Below, in pieces: positions 17,780 through 27,804 of a stretch of 64,000 nt of DNA; position 1 is the stretch's first letter; every line of letters begins with the position of its first letter. Below the pieces are notes generated by a model that did not search any database, was not told the origin of the DNA, and was given only the letters and a program-made list of their open reading frames with translations. Source of the DNA: Microbacterium aurugineum (GTDB taxonomy: Bacteria > Actinomycetota > Actinomycetes > Actinomycetales > Microbacteriaceae); the NCBI RefSeq assembly GCF_023101205.1, contig NZ_CP078078.1:1798001-1862000 (forward strand). The letters are read 5' to 3'. Both the position numbers and the translations under genes were made by a program.

Positions 17780-18279
17780 CAGTCGGCGCTCATCACCGAC
17801 TGGACGGAACCGTCCGAGCCGAGGTTCACGAGCAGGACATCGTCGGACGAGCTGTCGTCCAGGGCGTACTCGAGCACGGCGAAGGGTTCCGAACCGCCGT
17901 GCTCGTCGGCCAGGATCGTCATGCTCATCAGTCGGAGCGAGCGGATGATGTCCACCGCGGCGTCGCCCGACACATCGACGAGGACGTCAGGGAGGTCATC
18001 GCCGTAGGCCTCCTGCTGCTGCAGGATGTACTCGGTCACCTCGCTCGTGCGGTCGTCCACCTCGGCCAGCATGCCGCGACGTGCCGTCCCGTCCACGTTC
18101 TCGAGGCCGGCGATGAGTCCGGCGGCGATGTCGAGCGCGTCGGCGGACACATCGTCCTGGTCCGGCGCGGTCAGATCGACGGTGACGCTCTGGTCACCGA
18201 GCTCCACGGTCTCCGACCAGAAGATCGAGCCGTCGGGGCCCGAGGACAGGAGTCCGAAGTAGTCGTGTTCGATCGCCAT
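17779..18279 (-). CDS. Acidic DUF2004-like protein of unknown function
   Basis: A 166-aa strongly acidic soluble protein (MAIEHDYFGLLSSGPDGSIFWSETVELG...). There are no transmembrane segments or signal peptide. The N-terminal 60 residues look like the DUF2004 pattern of a short beta-rich start with DQSVTVDLTAPDQDDVSADALDIA. I recognise this family only tentatively and know no biochemical role for it. It lies 44 nt after ftsY on the same strand and may belong to the smc-ftsY transcription unit. Confidence 0.6.
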   Translation of the reverse strand: MAIEHDYFGLLSSGPDGSIFWSETVELGDQSVTVDLTAPDQDDVSADALDIAAGLIAGLENVDGTARRGMLAEVDDRTSEVTEYILQQQEAYGDDLPDVLVDVSGDAAVDIIRSLRLMSMTILADEHGGSEPFAVLEYALDDSSSDDVLLVNLGSDGSVQSVMSAD

Positions 18280-18323
18280 AACGCTATGAAACCAGCCTCG
18301 TGCTCACGGCGGTAGTCCCGTCC

Positions 18324-19196
<873 letters not shown>

Positions 19197-19251
19197 CCCT
19201 CCAGCCTACGGGTAGCGCGGGCGAATCGACCGCGAAGCCGACCTCGATCGG

Positions 19252-22200
19252 TCAGACGGCGGCGGCCGCCCTGTCTCCGACCCGCTGCCCGACGACCGCA
19301 GACACGCCGTCCTGACGCATCGAGACACCGTAGAGCGCATCCGCGATCTCCATCGTGCGCTTCTGGTGGGTGATGATGAGCAGCTGGGAGCTCTCCCGCA
19401 GCTGCTCGAACACCGTGAGCAACCGCCCGAGGTTCGCGTCGTCCAGCGCGGCCTCGACCTCGTCGAGGATGTAGAACGGGCTCGGTCGCGCCTTGAAGAT
19501 CGCCACGAGCAGCGCGACGGCGGCCAGCGAACGCTCACCGCCGGAGAGGAGCGACAGCCTCTCGATCTTCTTCCCGACCGGACGCACCGACACCTCGATG
19601 CCGGTCGTCAGCAAGTTTTCGGGATCGGTCAGCGAGATGCTCCCGGTCCCGCCCGGGAAGAGCAGCGGGAAGACCTGGCCGAAGGCCTCCTTGGTGTCTT
19701 CGAAGGCGCTCGCGAAGATCGTCTCCATCCGTTCGTCGAGGTCGGCGATGATCGTCAGGAGGTCCTCCCGCGTCTGCGTCAGGTCAGCGAGCTGCTCCGT
19801 GAGGAAGGCATGGCGCTGTTCGAGCGCAGCGAACTCCTCGAGCGCCAGAGGGTTCACCCGGCCGAGTTGCGCGAGCTTCCGCTCCGCCTCGGCCAGACGA
19901 CGCTGCTGGATGCGACGATCGAACGGGATGGCGGTGTCGTCGTGCGCGTCCTCGGCGGCCTGTTCCGTCCCCGGATCACGAGGAACCATCTGATCGGGAC
20001 CATATTCCGCTACAAGAATATCTTCGTCGAGTGACAGCTCGGACGACACCCGCTCGAGCAGGCTGCTCAGGTGCAGCTTCTTCTCGTGGATCTGCAGTTC
20101 GAGCCCGTGCACGCTCTCCGTCAGCCCCGCCAGGCGTTCCCGGAGCGACGTCTCCTGGGCACGCAGGGCAACGAGTTCCTGGTTCTGCGCCGACCGCGCC
20201 GCCTCGGCTTCGGCGAGAGCGACACGGGCTTCGGTGACCGATCGGTCGAGCGAGTCGAGGATGCGCGGGAGTTCGTCGGCCACCCCGGAGGCAGCCTCGC
20301 GCTGAGCGCGACGGATCACGGCACGGCGTGCGGCTTCCGCCACGGCATCCCGCTCCTGTTCGCGTTGCCGTTCGAGACTCGCCACCCTCGCCTGGGCGGC
20401 ACGCACCCGCTCACGCAGAGTCTCGATCTCGAGACGTGACCGCAGTTCTCCCTCCCGGGCGAGTTCGAGCGCCTCCAGGAGTCCGTCGCGAGCGGAAGCG
20501 TCGAGTACCGGGCGCGGTGTGGCGATCGCCTCGTCCAGTGCGGCTTTCGCATCGGTGGCCTTCGCCTCGGCGTCGGCAACGGCGGTCTGCGCCTGGGCGA
20601 GCCCCGTCTCGAGTCGTTCGCATTCGGCGACCGCGGACTCGTGCCGCACCGTGACCCGGTTCAGCTGCTCCGCATGCGTGGCGAGAGCGGCGTCGTGTTC
20701 GCGGAGAGCCCGCAGCGCATCCTTCGCCTGGCGCCGGGCCGTCTCCACCGCTTCGTTCGCATCCTCCCGAGCCTCACGGAGGGAGTCGACCACGATCTGG
20801 ACCTCGGCGAGGCGTTCCGCTGCGGCATCCCGCTCCGCGGCGAGCTCGAGCCGTGAGCGCTCGCCTCCGGACCCGGTTCGCAGGGTGTGCGCCGTGATCA
20901 CATCGCCACCGACAGTCACGATCGTCGTGGACGTGTCACCCGCCGTGTCGAGCGCTGTGCGCGCAGCACGAGCCGCATCCAGGTCGTTCGCGATGAGGAC
21001 ATGGGACAGGATGCCGAGAACACCATCGGGGGCGGTGACGGTCTCCACCGCAGGCGTGACACCGTCGATGGGTGCGACGACCACGGACCGGGGGGCAGGT
21101 ACGTCCGCGACGACGAAGTCGACCACTCCCCGGCGATGCTCGGCCGCCTGCTCGGCCTGCGCGAAGGCATCGGCGGCGGTATCGATGAGCACGCCCTCGG
21201 CGAGCGGGCCCAGCACCGCCGCGATCGCTGCTTCGAAGCCGGCGCGGACCTGCACGGAGTCACCCACGAGCCCGCGCACGCCCCGCCCGCCGGCTTCGAC
21301 GACCTCTGCCGCTCCACCGGACAGCGCCAGTGCACTGCTCAGCGCGGCGGCCTTCGCCGTCAGAGCATCGACCTCACGCTCAGCGGTGTGCAGGCGCTCG
21401 CGCAGGGTCTCCCGTTCCGCTTCCGCCGCCGTGGAGGCGCGTTGGGCACTGTCGTACGCGGCGGCGTACTCGACGGCGGTGCCCTCGGGCGCCTCGGCAT
21501 CGTCGATCGCCTCGAGCGCATCCGCGGCCTCCCGACGACGCATGTTCGCCGCTTCGAGCGCATTCTCCTGCCGGAGAACGGCCCCACGCACCGCGGCGAG
21601 GGCCGAGGAGGCCGCGTCGGCCGTGCCACGCAGCGCGGAGATGCGCATGTCGTACTCGGAGACCAGTGCGCTCTGCTCGGCGATGTCCACGTCGAGCGTG
21701 TCCAGTTCTGCGCGGGCCTGCACCACTTCGCGGCTCGCCGACGCGGCCGCGTCCTGCGCATCCCCCAGCCCCGCGGAGATCACGTCGATCTCTTCCTTCG
21801 CCTCGTCGATCGTGGCCTGAGTGACGGTGACCGTGGTGACGGCGGCGTCGTCCTCCTCCGATCCGAGCAACGCGAGGCGCTGATTCGCCAGCGTGTAGAG
21901 GCCGCGCATCCGCTCCTGCACCTGCTCCAGCCCGAAGGCGACGCTGCGCGCCTCGTCGACGGCGACCGAGTTCTGCTCGTGCTCGAGGCGCGCGATGCTC
22001 GCCCGCACCGTCTCCGCCTGGTCCGACAGCACCAGGCGTTCGGTGTGGCGTTCGTGCTCGGTGCGCGTGTGGTCGGCCAGAGCGGTGCGCAGAGCGACGA
22101 CGTCGTCGGCGAAGATCCTCGCCTTGGCATCACGGACCACGGCGGCGATGGTCTGCGCCTCCCGCGCGATCTCCGCCTGGCGCCCCAGGGGTTTGAGCTG

Positions 22201-22800
22201 GCGCCGGATCTCTCCGGCGAGGTCGCTCAGACGGGTGAGATTGGTCTGCATGGCGTCGAGCTTGCGGAGGGTCTTCTCCTTACGTCGCCGATGCTTGAGG
22301 ATTCCGGCGGCCTCCTCGATGAAGCCCCGTCGATCTTCCGGGGAGGCCTGCAAGACCGTGTCCAGACGTCCTTGACCCACGATCACGTGCATCTCGCGCC
22401 CCAGACCTGAGTCGCTCAAGAGCTCCTGCAGGTCGAGAAGACGGCAGCCCTCGCCGTTGATCGCATACTCGCTCGAACCGTTTCGGAACAGCGTGCGGCT
22501 GATCGTCACCTCGGCGTACTCGATCGGCAGAGCGCCGTCGGCATTGTCGATGGTGAGCTGCACCTCGGCGCGCCCGAGCGGACCGCGGGTCGAGGTGCCC
22601 GCGAAGATCACGTCCTCCATCTTGCCGCCGCGCAGGGTCTTCGCCCCCTGCTCCCCCATCACCCAGGCGAGGGCATCGACGACATTGGACTTTCCGGAGC
22701 CGTTCGGACCGACGATGCAGGTGACACCGGGCTCGAACACGAAACTCGTCGGCTGCGCGAACGACTTGAACCCTTTGAGCGTCAGGCTCTTCAGATGCAT
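19252..22800 (-). CDS. smc: Chromosome segregation protein SMC
   Basis: Homodimeric condensin ATPase. Walker A VGPNGSGKSN is at about residues 30-39. Long coiled coils flank a hinge (about residues 500-670, with GVRGLVGDSVQVRAGFEAAIAAVLG). The ABC signature LLSGGERSLAAVALL and Walker B FYILDEVEAALDD lie near the C-terminus. Length 1182 aa is normal. It is upstream of ftsY, the usual actinobacterial order. It is not related by operon to the JetC ATPase elsewhere in this window. Confidence 0.98.
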   Translation of the reverse strand: MHLKSLTLKGFKSFAQPTSFVFEPGVTCIVGPNGSGKSNVVDALAWVMGEQGAKTLRGGKMEDVIFAGTSTRGPLGRAEVQLTIDNADGALPIEYAEVTISRTLFRNGSSEYAINGEGCRLLDLQELLSDSGLGREMHVIVGQGRLDTVLQASPEDRRGFIEEAAGILKHRRRKEKTLRKLDAMQTNLTRLSDLAGEIRRQLKPLGRQAEIAREAQTIAAVVRDAKARIFADDVVALRTALADHTRTEHERHTERLVLSDQAETVRASIARLEHEQNSVAVDEARSVAFGLEQVQERMRGLYTLANQRLALLGSEEDDAAVTTVTVTQATIDEAKEEIDVISAGLGDAQDAAASASREVVQARAELDTLDVDIAEQSALVSEYDMRISALRGTADAASSALAAVRGAVLRQENALEAANMRRREAADALEAIDDAEAPEGTAVEYAAAYDSAQRASTAAEAERETLRERLHTAEREVDALTAKAAALSSALALSGGAAEVVEAGGRGVRGLVGDSVQVRAGFEAAIAAVLGPLAEGVLIDTAADAFAQAEQAAEHRRGVVDFVVADVPAPRSVVVAPIDGVTPAVETVTAPDGVLGILSHVLIANDLDAARAARTALDTAGDTSTTIVTVGGDVITAHTLRTGSGGERSRLELAAERDAAAERLAEVQIVVDSLREAREDANEAVETARRQAKDALRALREHDAALATHAEQLNRVTVRHESAVAECERLETGLAQAQTAVADAEAKATDAKAALDEAIATPRPVLDASARDGLLEALELAREGELRSRLEIETLRERVRAAQARVASLERQREQERDAVAEAARRAVIRRAQREAASGVADELPRILDSLDRSVTEARVALAEAEAARSAQNQELVALRAQETSLRERLAGLTESVHGLELQIHEKKLHLSSLLERVSSELSLDEDILVAEYGPDQMVPRDPGTEQAAEDAHDDTAIPFDRRIQQRRLAEAERKLAQLGRVNPLALEEFAALEQRHAFLTEQLADLTQTREDLLTIIADLDERMETIFASAFEDTKEAFGQVFPLLFPGGTGSISLTDPENLLTTGIEVSVRPVGKKIERLSLLSGGERSLAAVALLVAIFKARPSPFYILDEVEAALDDANLGRLLTVFEQLRESSQLLIITHQKRTMEIADALYGVSMRQDGVSAVVGQRVGDRAAAAV

Positions 22801-22928
22801 GCGGGCACCGCTCGTCCGGGGAGAATCACGCGGCTACGCTACCGGAATTCCGGGCCGGAACGGTGATCCCGCGCGGATGCCCACGGAACCGGATGGCGGC
22901 GCGACACGCCGAGTCCGAGGCGAGATGC

Positions 22929-22958
22929 TTGACGTCTCCGGCGCGCGTTCGCTACGGT
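22929..22958 (+). promoter_or_regulatory. Promoter of the leader-ORF/GNAT cluster
   Basis: A -35 box TTGACG (22929-22934) and -10 box TACGGT (22953-22958), separated by 18 bp, face the leader ORF. The predicted transcription start near 22965 leaves a short untranslated stretch with a strong AAAGGAGG before the ATG at 22993. Confidence 0.6.
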
Positions 22959-22992
22959 GGCGTGCGGATCGCCACACGAAAGGAGGTTACCG

Positions 22993-23103
22993 ATGATGAT
23001 TCAGCTCAACGCACAGGCCACTGGCCTCGCCGCGCCCGCGCATTTCGCGCCGCGCCCTGCGTTCTCGGTAACCGCCGGCGTCCGCTCGAGCGCGCTCTGC
23101 TAG
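22993..23103 (+). CDS. 36-aa leader peptide (uORF)
   Basis: A short ORF with an unusually strong ribosome-binding site (AAAGGAGG, six nt before the ATG) and a well-formed promoter. The peptide starts MMIQLNAQATG and ends VRSSALC, with no run of a single amino acid. It resembles no protein I know. Position and signals suggest that its translation is sensed. A GGCCC/GGGCC hairpin begins 20 nt after its stop and five further hairpins precede the next gene. It could instead be a genuine small protein. Confidence 0.5.
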   Translation: MMIQLNAQATGLAAPAHFAPRPAFSVTAGVRSSALC

Positions 23104-23122
23104 AACCGCACCCCGAGAATCC

Positions 23123-23295
23123 CGGCCCGTAGTGGGCCGTCTCCGGTCGGTCCTTCCGCGCCCCACCCTCTGATCTGCTCCAGATCACGGATCTTCCGCC
23201 GCCTTCGGCATCTGCGTCTTCGCAGGACCGAGGAGCCGCATCCCTCCGCACCGTCCCCGACTGCTTCGGCGGTCGGGCGTCGGTGCTTCCGCACC
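23123..23295 (+). promoter_or_regulatory. Hairpin-rich leader RNA region
   Basis: Six local inverted repeats lie in series: CGGCCC/GGGCCG (23123-23139), GATCTG/CAGATC (23172-23186), GCCG/CGGC (23198-23209), CTGCG/CGCAG (23212-23225), a 9-bp stem CCCGACTGC/GCGGTCGGG with one G-U pair closing a UUCG tetraloop (23256-23277), and GGTGC/GCACC (23282-23295). No ORF fills this gap of about 220 nt. The density suggests a structured regulatory leader or an attenuator. Confidence 0.5.
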
Positions 23296-23326
23296 CCATC
23301 TCACCATCACTCACGAAGGAATCACC

Positions 23327-23611
23327 GTGAACACCACGTTGCACCGCAGCGTCTCCCACCCGCCCGATATCGAGGACCGTGAGGTCCTCCAGATCCCCCG
23401 TCCCGACGAACTGCGCCGCCTCTCGCTCGCGGATCGTCTCTCCCTCCGGATCGGCCTCTGGCTGTTCCAGAGGGCGCAGCGCCCGCAGCGACACCGCCGC
23501 GGCCTGTACATCGACCCGTCCGAGCTCTTCCTCCTCGGAGAGCAGCGCCACCGCTCCGCCGCCGAGTCGTCCGCCCTGCTGACGTTCGACATGCAGCGGG
23601 GGATGCGCTGA
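23327..23611 (+). CDS. 94-aa basic protein, unknown
   Basis: I do not recognise this protein. It starts with GTG 23327, six nt after AAGGA. It has no cysteine, so it is not a WhiB protein, and no transmembrane segment. The central segment LRRLSLADRLSLRIGLWLFQRAQRPQRHRR could form an amphipathic, arginine-rich helix. The C-terminus is LLTFDMQRGMR. It sits between a structured leader and a tandem GNAT gene, 123 nt upstream of the latter, so it may be co-transcribed. Confidence 0.6.
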   Translation: MNTTLHRSVSHPPDIEDREVLQIPRPDELRRLSLADRLSLRIGLWLFQRAQRPQRHRRGLYIDPSELFLLGEQRHRSAAESSALLTFDMQRGMR

Positions 23612-23734
23612 CGGACGTCCGACCGTGACAGCTCCCCCATCCCCGCGCCGCATCCGCCCGTGCTCGTCACGGGCGGATGCGGGCACCCGCTCCACACACC
23701 GGCTCCCTCGGAAGCCCCACTCGAAGGAAAAGAC

Positions 23735-24814
23735 ATGACGACCATCGAACCGACGATCACCCCCCTGGTGGTGCCGGTCTCCCTGGACGATGACGACGCC
23801 GCGGACTTCCGCGCATACGGCGAACTCAACCGGCGAATCTGCGACGAGCAGGTCGGTCTGCCCGATCTCGCTCCGGACGCCGCGCAGATGCTCCCGGACT
23901 GGCAGGACGACACCGATTCACTCGACCTCGGTTTCGTCGCCCGCCTGGACGACGAGATCGTCGGGATGATCACGGTCTCCTTCGCGCAGGAGGCCGAGGC
24001 GCACGCCGCGGAGCTCGACCTGCTGGTGCCGGAAGCGCACTGGGGCCGGGGCGTCGAGGATGCCCTGCTCGCGCGCGCCGAAGCGGAAGCGCGTGCGCGT
24101 GGTCGCAGTCTTCTGCAGCTCTGGAGCCTCCACCGGCCGAAGGAAGCCGACCGGATGCTCGTTCCGCGCACCGGGTGGGGTCGCATCCCGGCGACCCCGC
24201 TCTCCGACCTGGCCGAAGCGAACGGGTTCGTCCTGGAGCAGGTCGAGCGCAACAGCGAGTTCGACCTCCGGAGCGACCCTGCCCCCTTGCGCACCGCGCT
24301 GGACGACGCCCTCGCGGTGGCCGGAGCCGACTATCGCGTCATCGAGTGGAACATGCCGACCCCGCCGGAGCTGCGGGACGGCTTCGCCGGGGTCCTCGCG
24401 CGGCTGTCGACGGATGCGCCGAGCGGCGACATGGACTTCCCTGAGGAGGCCTGGGACGCGGAGCGCGTCGTGCGCCGCGAAACGCGTCTCCTCGGTGCAG
24501 GTCAGGCCGTCTCGGTCGTCGCCGTCGAACACGTGTCCACCGGAGAGCTCGTCGCCTACAACGAGCTTCTCATCGCGGCCGACCGCACCGGGGTCACGCA
24601 CCAGTTCGGCACTCTGGTCAGTAAGGACCACCGGGGGCATCGTCTCGGCACGATCGTGAAGTGTGCGAACCTGCTCCGCTGGCGGGAGCTGATGCCGGAT
24701 TCCACCGTGGTCTCCACCTTCAACGCGGAGGAGAACCGGCCGATGCTGAACATCAATGAGGCGATCGGCTTCGTCCCGGTGTCGTACGCCGGCGGCTGGC
24801 AGCGCGCTCTCTGA
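23735..24814 (+). CDS. Tandem GNAT-family N-acetyltransferase
   Basis: A 359-aa protein with two GNAT halves. The first (about residues 10-165) has a degenerate cofactor loop (LLVPEAHWGRGVEDALLARAEAEARARG). The second (about 195-359) has the canonical acetyl-CoA loop KDHRGHRLGTIVKCANL and the ending STFNAEENRPMLNINEAIGFVPV. This layout resembles mycothiol synthase and some antibiotic acetyltransferases, but it is not clearly MshD. ATG 23735 has GAAGGA upstream. A long hairpin follows. The acceptor substrate is unknown. Confidence 0.85.
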   Translation: MTTIEPTITPLVVPVSLDDDDAADFRAYGELNRRICDEQVGLPDLAPDAAQMLPDWQDDTDSLDLGFVARLDDEIVGMITVSFAQEAEAHAAELDLLVPEAHWGRGVEDALLARAEAEARARGRSLLQLWSLHRPKEADRMLVPRTGWGRIPATPLSDLAEANGFVLEQVERNSEFDLRSDPAPLRTALDDALAVAGADYRVIEWNMPTPPELRDGFAGVLARLSTDAPSGDMDFPEEAWDAERVVRRETRLLGAGQAVSVVAVEHVSTGELVAYNELLIAADRTGVTHQFGTLVSKDHRGHRLGTIVKCANLLRWRELMPDSTVVSTFNAEENRPMLNINEAIGFVPVSYAGGWQRAL

Positions 24815-24820
24815 GACACG

Positions 24821-24862
24821 TGCGGACCCGATCTCATTCGACGGGATGATCTCGGGTCCGCA
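24821..24862 (+). terminator. Hairpin after the tandem GNAT gene
   Basis: An 11-bp perfect stem TGCGGACCCGA (24821-24831) / TCGGGTCCGCA (24852-24862) with a 20-nt loop starts 6 nt after the stop. It probably terminates or attenuates transcription before the ABC genes. Confidence 0.7.
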
Positions 24863-24915
24863 TCGTCATCCGCCAGACCGACGACCCAGGGCGGGGCGAC
24901 GGAGAGGCTGGGATC

Positions 24916-25611
24916 ATGAGTGTTCCTGTGATCGAAGCCCACGCCCTCAGCAAGACCTTCGGGATGACCCGCGCACTCGCCGGTGTCGACCTCGCGATCG
25001 GTCGCGGCGAGTCCGTCGCGATCATGGGTGCCTCCGGTTCCGGCAAGACAACGCTCCTGCACGTTCTGGCGGGTATCACCGCGCCCGATGCGGGAAGTGT
25101 CGTCTTCCGTCCGGCCGAAGGCGCGCCGATCGAGGTCACCGCCCTCGGAGAGTCAGCCCGTTCCCGGCTCCGGCGCGAGCGGTTCGGCTTCGTCTTCCAG
25201 CAGGGACTCCTCATCCCGGAGCTCACCGCCGTGGAGAACGTCGCCCTCGCCTCCATGATCAACGGTGTCCGGAGACGGGATGCCGTCCCGCACGCGGCCT
25301 CCTGGCTCGCCGCGCTCGGGCTCGCCGGGATGGAAGAGCGTCGGATCGGCGAGCTGTCGGGCGGGCAGGCCCAGCGGGTGGCCATCGCCCGTGCGCAGGC
25401 CACCGGTGCAGAGCTGGTCTTCGCCGACGAACCGACCGGCGCCCTCGACTCGCAGACGTCGTCCGAGGTGATGGACGCACTCCTGTGGTCGACGACAGGT
25501 CAAGGGCGGACGCTCGTCGTCGTGACCCACGACCCCGATGTCGCCGCGCGCTGCACCCGGACGATCGCCGTCCGCGACGGTCGCATCATCCCCTCGGCGG
25601 TGGCCGCGTGA
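24916..25611 (+). CDS. ABC transporter ATP-binding protein (MacB/LolD type)
   Basis: A 231-aa ATPase for an FtsX-type permease. Walker A is MGASGSGKTT at about residues 37-46, the Q-loop is FVFQQGLLIPELTA, the signature is LSGGQAQRVAIARA, Walker B is LVFADEPTGALD and the H-loop is VVTHD. Such ATPases power lipoprotein release, peptide or antibiotic export, or transenvelope signalling rather than solute import. It overlaps the permease gene by GTGA, implying coupled translation. Confidence 0.93.
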   Translation: MSVPVIEAHALSKTFGMTRALAGVDLAIGRGESVAIMGASGSGKTTLLHVLAGITAPDAGSVVFRPAEGAPIEVTALGESARSRLRRERFGFVFQQGLLIPELTAVENVALASMINGVRRRDAVPHAASWLAALGLAGMEERRIGELSGGQAQRVAIARAQATGAELVFADEPTGALDSQTSSEVMDALLWSTTGQGRTLVVVTHDPDVAARCTRTIAVRDGRIIPSAVAA

Positions 25612-26930
25612 ACGGTAACGTCCTGTCCATGCTGCTGCGCCCTGCTCCCGGGCAGAACAGCGTGCTCGCGCTCCCGGTCATCGCGTTCGGTGTCGTGACG
25701 ACGCTCGTCCTGACGGTGATCGGTGGAGCCCAGTCGTTCTGGAGGTGGTCCGATGACTACGCCCCTCTGTATCAGGCGCTCGCGGCGATCGCCCTCGTGC
25801 TTCTCGTCGTCCCGCTGATGTCGCTCGGCGGCGCGGCGGCACGCCTGTCGGCGCGTCGCCGTGACGAACGACTCTCGACACTTCGCCTGCTGGGGGTCAC
25901 TCCCGGTGGCGTCACCGTGGTCACGGTCGCCGAGTCTGCCCTCGTCGCCGCCGCCGGAGCACTCGCCGGTGTCCTCGGGCACCTCGCGATCAGCCCTCTG
26001 ATCGGGCTCATCCCCTTCCGGGGCGAACCGCTCGGATTCGGCGCGGTCATCCTTCCACCGCCACTGATCGCCCTCGTCTTCGCCGGTGTGCTCGTGCTCG
26101 CGTCCGCGAGTGCGGTCATCGGCCTCCGTCGCGTCGTGATCTCACCACTCGGTGTCCGCACCCGCACGACCGTCTCGAGCGTGCACTGGATCCGCGCCCT
26201 TCTCGCTGCCGGTGCCATCGCCATCGCCTTCGTGCTGATCACGGTGTTCCCGTCGATCGGCGGCTTCGTCATCACCGTCGTCGTCCTCGCCGGACTGTTC
26301 GGCGCCGCCCTGGCCGTCCTCAACGTGATCGGCCCCTGGGTTCTCAAGGTCTCGGCGTCCCGCCAGCTGCGTCGTGCCGAACAGCCCGAGCGGTTGCTCG
26401 CGGCACGCATCGTTCTCGACTCGCCGAAAGCGGCCTGGCGTCAGGTCGGCGGCATCGCGATGGCGAGCTTCATGGCCGTGTTCGCAGGCACCGGCGTCGC
26501 GCTGATGAATGTGATGACGAGCGCGGATGCATCCGCCGCCGACTTCGCCCTCGCCCGTGATATCCGCACGGGTCTCATCATCACGTTGATCGGCTCGTTC
26601 CTCATGGTCGCCGCCTCCGTCGGAGTCAATCAGGCATCGGACGTGCTCGACCAGCGGGAGCTGCATCGCAGCCTCCATCACCTGGGCATGCCGGTGGAGA
26701 CGGTGGATCGTGCCCGCCGTCGCGCGATCATGTCTCCCCTGCTCGTCACGGCGATCGGCTCGGCTCTGGTCGCGGCACTCCTGGTGTTCCCGCTCGTCGG
26801 GATCGCGGTGATCACCGCGCCCGTGTCGGTGCTGACGATCAGCGCTGTGGTCGGTGTCGGCATCGCCCTCGTGTGGGCCAGCACCTGGGCGACGCGTCCG
26901 CTCCTGCGAAAGGCGTTCCGGACCGCGTGA
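25608..26930 (+). CDS. FtsX-like ABC transporter permease
   Basis: A 440-aa membrane protein starting with GTG 25608, overlapping the ATPase stop. About eight hydrophobic helices are visible. One FtsX half (residues 65-180) includes RLSARRRDERLSTLRLLGVTPGGVTVVTVAES, the conserved cytoplasmic coupling helix. A second (residues 300-435) includes LDQRELHRSLHHLGMPVETVDRARRRAI. No large extracellular MacB domain is visible, so it resembles the bacitracin/peptide-type BceB or YtrF relatives only loosely. Substrate unknown; export of an antimicrobial is one possibility given the neighbouring GNAT. Confidence 0.88.
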   Translation: MNGNVLSMLLRPAPGQNSVLALPVIAFGVVTTLVLTVIGGAQSFWRWSDDYAPLYQALAAIALVLLVVPLMSLGGAAARLSARRRDERLSTLRLLGVTPGGVTVVTVAESALVAAAGALAGVLGHLAISPLIGLIPFRGEPLGFGAVILPPPLIALVFAGVLVLASASAVIGLRRVVISPLGVRTRTTVSSVHWIRALLAAGAIAIAFVLITVFPSIGGFVITVVVLAGLFGAALAVLNVIGPWVLKVSASRQLRRAEQPERLLAARIVLDSPKAAWRQVGGIAMASFMAVFAGTGVALMNVMTSADASAADFALARDIRTGLIITLIGSFLMVAASVGVNQASDVLDQRELHRSLHHLGMPVETVDRARRRAIMSPLLVTAIGSALVAALLVFPLVGIAVITAPVSVLTISAVVGVGIALVWASTWATRPLLRKAFRTA

Positions 26931-26940
26931 CGCGAAGAGT

Positions 26941-27804
26941 TCAGCGCCGACGCTGGCAGGACGGGCAGAAATGCGACGAGCGGTTCATGAACGACACACG
27001 ACGGATACTCGTGCCGCATCGTGCGCAGGGTTCTCCCTGTCGCCCGTAGGCGTTGAGGGAGTGAGCGAAGTAACCCGCCTGCCCGTTGACGTTGACGTAC
27101 TGGGCGTCGAAACTCGTCCCGCCCTCGGCAAGTGCCTTCTCCAGCACGCTGCGCACTTCGGCCAGCAGCCTGCGCACCGACGGCGTCGACAGGCGGGCCG
27201 CGGGGGTCTCGGGGTGGATGCGCGCCGCCCAGAGAGACTCGTCGGCGTAGATGTTGCCGATACCGCTCACCACGCCCTGATCGAGGAGGACCCGCTTGAT
27301 CGCGCTGCCACGCCGGGCGAGCGCCGCGCGGAAGGCGTCGTCATCGAAGCGGCTATCGAGCGGGTCGCGGGCGATGTGGACGACTTGGGTCGGAATCCTC
27401 GAACCGCCGTCGTCCACCAGGGCGTCGACCGCGAGCGAGCCGAAGGTGCGCTGGTCTGCGAACACGATCGCGAGTTCGCCATGTTCGGGATGCTCGATGC
27501 CGATGCGCACACGTTCGTGTCGCTCCGCGGTAGCCTCCGGCGCGCGCAGGAGCATCTGCCCACTCATCCCCAGGTGCGCGATCAACGCGGAGTCGTCATC
27601 ATCGAGCGGAAGCCAGAGGAACTTCCCCCGGCGAGAGGCCGCGGCGAAACGTCGCCTCTCGAGCCGGGCGACGAAGTCCTCCGCGCCGGCGGAGTGCCGC
27701 GTGAGCGCGCGTTCATCGAACACGCTCACCGAGGTGATCAGGGATCCGACAGCGGCCGGCGCGAGGCCGGCGCGGACGACCTCGACTTCAGGGAGCTCAG
27801 GCAC
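26941..27804 (-). CDS. mutM: Formamidopyrimidine-DNA glycosylase
   Basis: Base-excision repair enzyme removing 8-oxoguanine and FaPy lesions. After Met removal the nucleophile is Pro2 ([14 protein letters not shown]). Other marks are the H2TH region [22 protein letters not shown] with its conserved lysine-containing lead ([13 protein letters not shown]), and the C-terminal zinc finger [25 protein letters not shown]. Length is 287 aa. It overlaps the rnc stop by 8 nt, the common rnc-mutM pairing. Confidence 0.97.
   Translation of the reverse strand: MPELPEVEVVRAGLAPAAVGSLITSVSVFDERALTRHSAGAEDFVARLERRRFAAASRRGKFLWLPLDDDDSALIAHLGMSGQMLLRAPEATAERHERVRIGIEHPEHGELAIVFADQRTFGSLAVDALVDDGGSRIPTQVVHIARDPLDSRFDDDAFRAALARRGSAIKRVLLDQGVVSGIGNIYADESLWAARIHPETPAARLSTPSVRRLLAEVRSVLEKALAEGGTSFDAQYVNVNGQAGYFAHSLNAYGRQGEPCARCGTSIRRVSFMNRSSHFCPSCQRRR

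Noticed and set aside
23327..23611. Possible WhiB7-like regulator, given the leader ORF and a neighbouring acetyltransferase
   Set aside because: The product has no cysteines and no AT-hook-like motif, and no AT-rich WhiB7 box precedes the promoter.
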